Shown: piece after piece, positions 49,848 through 58,800 of the stretch
Numbering within the stretch: the stretch's first letter is position 1
How the letters are laid out: the number at the start of each line of letters is the position of its first letter
NCBI RefSeq assembly: GCF_900460955.1
Contig: NZ_UFUW01000001.1
Coordinates: 1-64,000 of the forward strand
Direction of reading: 5' to 3'
DNA from: Cardiobacterium valvarum
GTDB taxonomy: Bacteria > Pseudomonadota > Gammaproteobacteria > Cardiobacteriales > Cardiobacteriaceae
Length of the DNA stretch: 64,000 bases
Notes under the pieces: generated by a model
Database searches by the model: none
What the model was told of the DNA's origin: nothing
The model's input: only the letters and a program-made list of their open reading frames with translations
Program-made: the position numbers and the translations under genes

Positions 49848-52800
49848 TAGTTATCTCCCCCTTTTTTCAGCAGGAATTCCAGGGTTTGTATGAGCATGTC
49901 CTCGCTGTACGGTTTGCCGAGGTAGCCCTGCACGCCGATAGCGTCCGCCCGCTCGCGGTGTTTGTCGCCGGTGCGCGAGGTGATCATCACGATCGGCACG
50001 TCAGGCACGTTGCTGCCGTGGCGGACGTGCGAGGCGAATTCGAAGCCGTCCATGCGCGGCATTTCGATGTCGAGCAGGATGACATCCGGAGTGAAGGTGT
50101 TGAGCACTTCGATGGCATCCAGACCGTCTTTCGCGGTCGCCACGTTGTAGTGGTGGCGTTCGAGCAGACGGGTGCTGACTTTGCGCATGGTGACGGAGTC
50201 GTCCACCACGAGGATGTTCGGCACGGTGACTTCGACTTCTGCCGCGCGCTGTGCGTGCAGGGTGGTGAGGTCGGCGATGCGGCGCGACAGGTCAAGCAGT
50301 TCGAGCACCGGCACGACGCGTCCGTCACCGAGGATGGTGGCGCCGGAGATGCCCGGGATGTTGAGCACTTGCCGGTTGACGTTTTTGACGATGATTTCCA
50401 GGCGGTTGAGGATACGGTCCACATGGAAGGCGACCGGGTTGTCTTCGCTGTTGATGAAGAGGACCGGGGCACCTGCTTCTTCGTCGCTGAGGGTGTACTG
50501 GTCAGGTCTGAAGTAGGCACCGAGTACGAACTGGCGGTAATCCTTGTCTTCGTAGTTCTGGTACACAATTTCGCCGTCCACGCTGCGTTGCAGGATATCG
50601 TGGCTGACCTGGCCGATGGCTTTGATGGAGGACATCGGCGCAGCAAAGGTTTGTCCGGCGATTTCGACCAGGAGGACTTCGGCGATACTCATCGAGAATG
50701 GCATGTTCAGGGTGAACATGGTGCCTTCGCCACGTTTGGAGCGGACGACGATTTGCCCGCGCCGCTGTTTGACCATTTCGTTGACCACGTCCATGCCGAC
50801 ACCGCGTCCCGCCAGTTGCGAGAGGGATTCGGCGGTGGAGAAGCCGGAGCGCAGGATGAGGCTGCTGAGGTAGCTTTCGTCATCGGCGCGTTCGGGGTCA
50901 AGCATACCTTTGGCGGCAGCTTTGTCGCGGATACGTTCGTAGTTGAGGCCCTGACCGTCGTCGATCACGTCCACCGAGAGTTCGGCCGCATGCACACCGA
51001 CTTTGACCTTGATGGTGCCGGTCTCGGATTTACCGGTCGCGAGACGCGCTTCCGGTGTTTCGATGCCGTGCGCCAGCGAGTTGCGGATCATGTGTTCGAG
51101 CGCGGGCAGGATGTCTTCCAGCAGGCGGCGTTCGACTTCGACTTCGCCGCCTTCAAGGATGAAGTTGACGTCCTTGCCGACGCTTTTCGCGGTCTGGCGC
51201 ACCAGGCGGCGCAGACGGGCTTCGTGGACATCGAAGCGCATCAGCTGGGTGGTGAGCAAGTGGTCCTGAATACCGCGCTGGATGATGCCCTGCTGGATGG
51301 AAAGGTTGCGCAGGGTGGTGTTGTCCTGACTCAGGGTATCTTGCAGGTTTTTCAGGTCGTCAATGGCCTCGGAGAGCTGCCGTGACAACTGCTGGATTTC
51401 CGAGAAGCGGTCCATTTCCAGCGGGTCGAAGTGCAGGTCGTCCTCACCCTGTTGTTCGCGGCGATAGAGCATCTGCGCTTCGGTTTCGCTGTCGAGACGG
51501 CGCATTTGTTCGGCGATACGGGTGGCAACACGGGTCAGCTCGGTGAGGTTGAATTCGGCCTCGCTGATGATGTTTTCCATCCGTGAACGCATGATGGCGG
51601 TTTCGCCGGTCATCGCGATCATTTCGTCGAGCAGCTGGGCGTCAACGCGGACGTAGCGCGGTAGATTGTCGCTGCCGGTGCTGCTGTCTTTTTCTTTGTC
51701 TTTCGCCGCCTCGGGTTTATCGGCTTTCGCTTCCGGCACACTGCTGATATCGCTGCCGCGTTCTTTTTCGAGGTCCGGGGTGTGATCCGGCAGCGTATCG
51801 TGTTTGTCCGCTTGGGCTGCAGGTGCTTTATCGGCGGCTTTGCTGTCGTCGTGTGCTTTGTCGCTGTGCGCCGGGGCAGGCGTAGCGGATGCTGGTGCAG
51901 CAGAAGCGGCAGCTTCGTCCGTGTGTCCACCGCTGTGGCTGTCGGCATGGGCCGGTTCGCTGCGGGAGGCTCCCTCGCCTTTCGCGCTGCCGATTGCGCC
52001 CGTATCCGCTGCGCTCTCGCTTGGCGTTTGTTCTGCTCGGTGATCACTCGCGGCGGCATTCGTGTCCGCTGTGCTTTCGCTTGGCGTTTGTCCACCTCTA
52101 CTATCGGCTGCTGCTGGTTCACTTGAGGTTTCGCTAGGCGCATTATCGGCCGTAGCTTGTTCGCCCGGTGTGCCTTCGTCTGCTCCCGCTCCGCCTTTGC
52201 CTTGCGACGGTACGCGGTATTGACCGCTGTCGGCGAAGACTTTCAGCGACTCGTTGACTTCCAGCGCCGGTTGCGGCATTTCGTGACGCATGACGCTGTC
52301 GAGCATTTCGTAATGGGCGTCGAGACCGAAATGGAGCAGGGTCTTCGCCTGACGCACTTTGCCTTCGGCCAGATCAGGGATTTTGTCGATGACGGATTCC
52401 ATCAGGTGCGCGGTGTCGCCGATGGCAGTAAAGCCGACCAGGCGCGCGCCACCTTTCAGGGTGTGCATGGTGCGTTGCAGTTCTTCCACCACTTCGCTCT
52501 TGCTGAAATCATCTTCCAGCAGCTGGCTGGTGGTTTGCAGCAGTTCTTGGGCTTCGTCGGTGAAGATATCCACCAGGACCGGGTCGATGTTGTCGTCGAA
52601 TTCGGTCGTGGCCGCCACTTCTTCGACCGGAGTTTCTTCCGCCGGTTCCGGAGTGAGGTCTTTGGCCTCGATGCGCGCAGCCTGTGCGGCAGCAGCCGCA
52701 GCGGCTTCTTCGCGCGCTTCCTGCCGCGCGAGTTCGGCGGCTTCGGCCACTTCCGGATAAGGCAGCGGCTGGTTGAGGTAGCTGTGGATGTTGTTGAGGA

Positions 52801-55800
52801 TGTACGGGTCAGTTTGCGGCAGGTAGCCGTCGCGCACGGTGTCAAGCATCAGCATGCCCTGCCACATCGCGCCAACGAGGATGCTGGTTGCTTTGCTGCT
52901 TGCTTCGGCCTGGCCGCTGACGATGCCGTCAATCAGCGATTCGACGCCGTGGGTGAGGTCGCCGATGGCGTTGTAACCCGCCATGCGCGCGCTGCCTTTC
53001 AGGGTGTGCATGTCGCGGCGGATGGCGTCAAGGCGGCTCAACTGGTCGCGGTTTTCATCCCAGCGTTCGGCTTCTTCCTGGCTGTGAGCGAAGAGCGACA
53101 TGGCCTCGTCAATGAAGGTTTCCGCCAGCATGGTGTTGGCGTTCGGATCTTCGACCAGTTCGCTGCCGAGCGGGTCGCCGCTGTACGGCAGGGCAGCCGG
53201 TTCGCTGCTGCTTTTGCCACCGCCCACTTCGCGTCGTGCATTGAGCAGGGCGTTAATGGCCTCTATCGCATCTTCTTCGTTGGCATCTTCTTCGAAGTTT
53301 TCGATCAGGCGCGCGCTCTGCTGCAGGACAGCAGCACACTTCAGGCTGACCGGGGTGCCTTCCTGTTTGTGGGTGAGCAGCAGTTGTTCGATCGAATCAA
53401 GCAGACGCCAAATCCACGGTGGTGCGACTTCGCTGTCGATACTGTCTTCAATGTCGTATACAGCATCGATCAGGTCGTCGATGATTTCCGGCGATTCGTT
53501 TTTATCAGCGAGTTGCGAAAGGGTATCGAATTGATCCACTGCACGCAGGAAGCCGGCGCGGTTGTTGGTCGCGCTGCCTTCGCCCGCTTTACCACCCTGA
53601 ACGGCACCATCCAGTCCGGGATGTTGTGTCAGCGAGGCAAGTTCACGATTGAGACGTTCGGCAGGGCTCATACCACGTGACGGGGCAATTTGCACCACGG
53701 AAGTCGGTGTAGCCGAGATAGCGGGGCCGCCTTTACCCTGAGTGTTGATGGTGGTGGCAGCCATGCCGCCCAGCATCACAGGCAGTTCGTCTTCTTCCGA
53801 CATAGGCTTGACGTCGCCAGGCACTCCGGCAGTATCGATGAAGTCGCCTGCAACCTCGCCGACATCGGCTTCAGCAACCGGGTAGATTTCGGCATCTGCC
53901 GCATCGTGGCTGTCAGCGGCGACATCAAGGAAATCGGCGGTAATGTGAGCGTGGTTGTCATGCGCATCGGCAGCAGCATCAACAAAGGTGGCGGCTGGTT
54001 CTGCAGCCGGGGTGTTTTCTGCAGCCATATCGACGAAGTCGTCGTGCATATGTTCGCTTGCAGCGGCTTTGACGACCGGCGCATCAACAGCGGCGGCTGC
54101 ATCGGCACTGTCCTGCGACAGCACCGCTTTGACCACCACTTCACTGCTTGATTGTCCACTTCCGGGCAGTCCGGCGGCGGCGAAGATTTGCGCCAATTGT
54201 GCACCGTCAATACCGTCGGCAGCCAGTTGTTGCTGTACGGCATCAACCGCAGCAGCGTCTTGCGGCAACGCTTGTTTCTGCCATTGGCGTTGCAGGGTAG
54301 CGGCCAGCGCTGCCTGGGTATCGGCGTCGCCGTCTTTCAGGCCGCGCCGCAGCAGGGATAGCAGATGGTTGTAGCTATCGGCTGGCAGGCTTTCCGGCTG
54401 GGTGGTATTTTCTGCTGCTTTGACGGCGGCGCGCTCAAGAATGGCGGCAACGGTCGCGGCCTCGGCATCTCTACCGAGGGAATCGCTGAGTTTTTGCGCC
54501 ATTGCGGCACGGATGGCCGGGTCTTGCAAACTGTGCTGTTCCTGCCATTGCGTGCTGATGCTGGCAGCGAGCGCCTCTTGTGCGGCAGCATCGCCTTTGG
54601 CCGCACCGATTCCCGCTTGCAGGGTTTGCAGCATCGCGCCATAAGCACCCTGCTTGACGCCCTGCGGCAATTCGCCCGCTTGGGCGGCAGCACGATTCAA
54701 GACGGCCTCGATGTTGGCGGCATCGGCTTTGTCACCGAGGGCGGCGGTGAGTTGCTGGGCGACAGCGGCTCGCGCAACGGGATCGTGCAGGGTATGCGCT
54801 TCTTGCCATTGCGCGCCAATGCTGGCAGCGAGGGCTTCGGAGGCGACGGCATCGTCTTGCCCTGCGCCGATGCCGGCATGCAGGGTGTGCAGGATGTCGC
54901 CGTAGGCATCTTGCCGTACGCCTTGCGGCAGGAAGCCCGCTTGTGCGGCAGCACGTTCAAGGACGGCACTGATAGTAGTGGCATCGGCATCCTCGCCGAG
55001 GGTGGCAGTGAGTTGTTGCGCGACAGCAGCTCGGGCAGCAGGATCTTGCAGGGTGTGTTCTTCCCGCCAGCGCGCGCCAATAGCAGCAGCCAGGGCTTCT
55101 TGGGCGGCGGGATTATCGCGGGCTTCGCCGATACCGGCGTGCAGTTTTTGCAGCATCGCGCCATAGGCGGACTGGTGCACGTCTTGCGGCAGTTGTGCCG
55201 CTTGTGCGGCAGCACGGTCAAGTACGGCGGCAACCGTGGCTTCTTCCATCGCGCCATCGAAAGCGGCGCTGATTTGTTGCGCGAAGGTAGCGCGGGCGGC
55301 ACTGTCTTGCAGGCTGTGCGCGTCTTGCCATTGTGAGCCGATGGTCGCGGCCAGCACTTCCTGCGCTGTGGCGTCGCTAACGTCGGCGTCAAGATGGCCG
55401 CGCAGGGCTTGCAGGATGGCACCATAACCGTCCTGGTTGACACCCGCCGGTAGTTGCGCGGCCTGATGGGCAGCTCGGTCGAGGATGGCGGATACGGCGG
55501 CGGTATCGGCGATACCACCCAGCGCTGTCGCCAGTTGCTGCGCGACGCTGGCGCGGGTAGTGGCGTCTTGCAGGCTGTACGGTTCTTCCCATTGTGCGCC
55601 GACGGCGGCAGCGAGCATTTCCTGCTCAATGCCTTCGCCGTGGATTTCGCCGAAGCGCATGCTATGCAGCATACGGCCATAGGCTTCCTGCCGCACACCT
55701 TGCGGTAATTCCGCCGCTTGACGGGCGGCACGGTTCAGCACCGCTTCGACATCGGCTACGTCGGCTTTGTCGCCGAGGGCGGCGGCAATTTGTGCCGCCA

Positions 55801-58800
55801 CGGTGTTGCGCGCGGCACTGTCTTGCAGGCTGTGCGGTTCCCGCCACTGTGCGCCGACACTTGCTGCCAGCATTTCTTGGGCGGCAGTGTCACTTTGCGC
55901 GATACCGATGCCCGCTTGCAGGGTTTGCAGCATGTTGCCGTAAGCATCCTGTCTGACGCCTGGCGGGAGGAAGCCCGCTTGCACGGCGGCGCGTTCCAAT
56001 ATGTGTTCGATGCTGGCCGTATCGGCTTTATCACCGAGGGCAGCACTGATTTGTTGCGCGACGGTAGCACGGGCTGCGGGGTCATGCAGGGTGTCGGCGG
56101 TCTGCCACTGCGCACCGATGCTGGCAGCCAGCGCTTCCTGGGCGACGGCATCGTCTTGCGCCGCACCAATCCCCGCTTGCAGGGTTTGCAGCATGGTGCT
56201 GTACGACGCCTGCTCAACGCCCTGCGGCAGGCCGATGGCTTGCGCGGCGGCACGATTCAATACTGCCTCAACGGTGGCCGTATCAGCACTATCGCCGAGT
56301 GCGGCACTGATTTGTTGCGCGACAGTGGCGCGGACTGCCGGGTCTTGCAGGCTTTCTGCACTTTGCCACTGTGCGGCAATGCCGGCAGCAAGCGCTTCTT
56401 GTGCAGCGCTATCGCCTTGCGCGGCGCTGATACCCGCTTGCAGGGTTTGCAGCATCGCGCCGTAAGCAGCTTGTTCGACACCTTGCGGCAGTTCACCTAC
56501 TTGCGCCGCAGCACGATTCAGCACCGCTTCGACGGTGGCCGTATCGGCCTGTTCACCGAGGGCCGCACTGATTTGCTGCGCAACAGCGGCACGGGCAACC
56601 GGATCTTGCAGGGTGTGGGCTTCCTGCCACTGCGCGCCGATGCTCGCAGCCAACGCTTCTTGTGCGGCGCTGTCGCCTTGTGCGGCGCTGATACCCGCTT
56701 GCAGGGTTTGCAGCATCGCACCATAAGATTCTTGGCGCACACCCTGCGGTAGGATGGTGGCTTCGATGGCCACGCCCCTCACGGCATCGCCTGCGGGGTG
56801 TTCGCTTGGCGCCAGGCTGATGCTGGTGGCCTGTTCGCCTGCGCTGTCCGCCGTTATCTCGCTTGGCGTGAGTTGGACGCCGGCGCCGTGGGCAGCTGTG
56901 AAGCCCGCTGTTGTCTCGCTTGGTGCGGCAGTGGCTTGTTGTTGCGCCATTTTCTCGGCGACGCGGTTCAGAACTGCTTCAACGGCGGCGCTGTCGGTTT
57001 CGGTTTTGCCACCGAGTGCGGCGATGATGCGTTGCGCCACGGCGTCTCGGGTCGCTTCGTCTTGCAGGCTTTGTTCCTGCCAGTGGGCGCTGATGCTGGC
57101 AGCGAGTGCGTCTTGCGCTTCATCACTCTGCGCATTGCTGATGTTGCTGCGCAGGGTATCCAACATATTGTGGTAATCGTCGGGACGGATGCCCGTCGGG
57201 ATTTCCCGCGCCTTCTCGGCGGCACGGTTCAGGACGGCTTCAACTAGGGCGCTATTTTCCTGGCCGTTACCGCCGAGGACGGCAGCCATTTGTTCGGCGA
57301 CGGCGGCACGGATGGCGCTGTCTTGCAGGCTGTTCTGGTTCTGCCACTGATTGCCAATAGCGGTAGCCAGCATTTCCTGTACATCGGCGCTGGAAGCATT
57401 GCTGAGGCCGGTGCGTAGGGTTTCCATCATGATGCCGTAGGAATCCTGACGCACGCCTTCCGGCAGGACGCTTGGTACGCGGTGCGGCACGGTTTCCAGC
57501 ATGGCATCAAGCACGGCCTCATCCGCCACACCTTCTTCCAGCAGCGAGGCTTTCAGCTGACCAATGATGGCGTCGCGTGCTTCGCCTTCAGTATCAATGC
57601 CCTGTTGCAGCCACTGACGGCTGATGGTGTCGGACAATACCGCCTGCATGTCTTCGTCCGCTCCGGCGGCGAGGCCACGGCGCAGGGTGGTGAGCATGCG
57701 GTCGTAGGCTTCTTGCGAGATACCCGACGGCGCGACGTGCACCGGCGCCCCGGTCATTTGCGGCACAAGACCGGGCTGCACAGGCACCGCAGCATTGCCA
57801 GCAGCATTTGCCTGGGCAAGGATGTCCGAGACCCATTGCGCCTGACCGGCACTGTCACCCTTGAAAGATTCAATCAGACTTTGCGTCATGGCGGCGCGCA
57901 TATCCGGGTCATCCATCATGCTTTGCTGCCACTGACGGCGGATGGTTTCGGCCAGCGCCGCCTGCATATCGGCATCCGGCTCGCCCATACGCAGACCGCG
58001 TTGCAGGGTACGCAGGGCTTTGTCGTAACTTTCGCTGCCGCTGACATCGGCGGCTTTTATCTCCTCTGCCGGAGGAGCGGAGGTTATATCGCTTGTCGCG
58101 TGGCTATCGCTCAGGGCGAAATCAATAGCGGCGGTGTCGGCGTGCGGTGCTGCTGCGTGATGGACAGAGGCAGCAACAGTCTGTGCTGCTGTGTGACCCG
58201 CGTCGTCTTCGACGAAGGCGAAATCCATGTCGCTGTGGTCTGCATCAGCAGCGATATCGTGGCTGGCGGTCACAGTATGTTCATCGGCAGGGACGGAGTC
58301 GATACCCGCATCATCGTGATGTGTTGCCGTGACACTAGCGGTTTCGTCAGGAGAAACACGCTCTTTTTCGACGCTGAAATCGTCTTCTGCCAAGGTGATG
58401 GTTGGTACTTCGTCGCTGGCCGGGGCATCGAGGGCAATATCATCAAAGACAGCCCAGTCGTCTGCAGTCTCGCTTGCCGGGGTAGTCGTAGCTACTGCCT
58501 CGCTTGCCGCTTCGCCACTTGGGACTGCGCCGCCGTCGGACAGGCGCAGTTTGCGGGACAGGGCGTCCAGTGCATCCTGTTCGCTCTGCGGCGCATCGAG
58601 CAGGGACAAGCGGACACGCTCAGCCACCAGCGCCTGCTGCAACAGCGCCCCTTTGTGTTCAACAAATTCTTCGCCCTGATGCAGGACGTTGAGCAGGGAA
58701 ATGGCGTCGCCAACAGTGTCGCGCACCAGCGAGTTCGCCGGGTAATCTTTTTCAATAACGCGGTTAAGCAGTTGTTCATGCTGCCAGGCAAATTCGCCCA

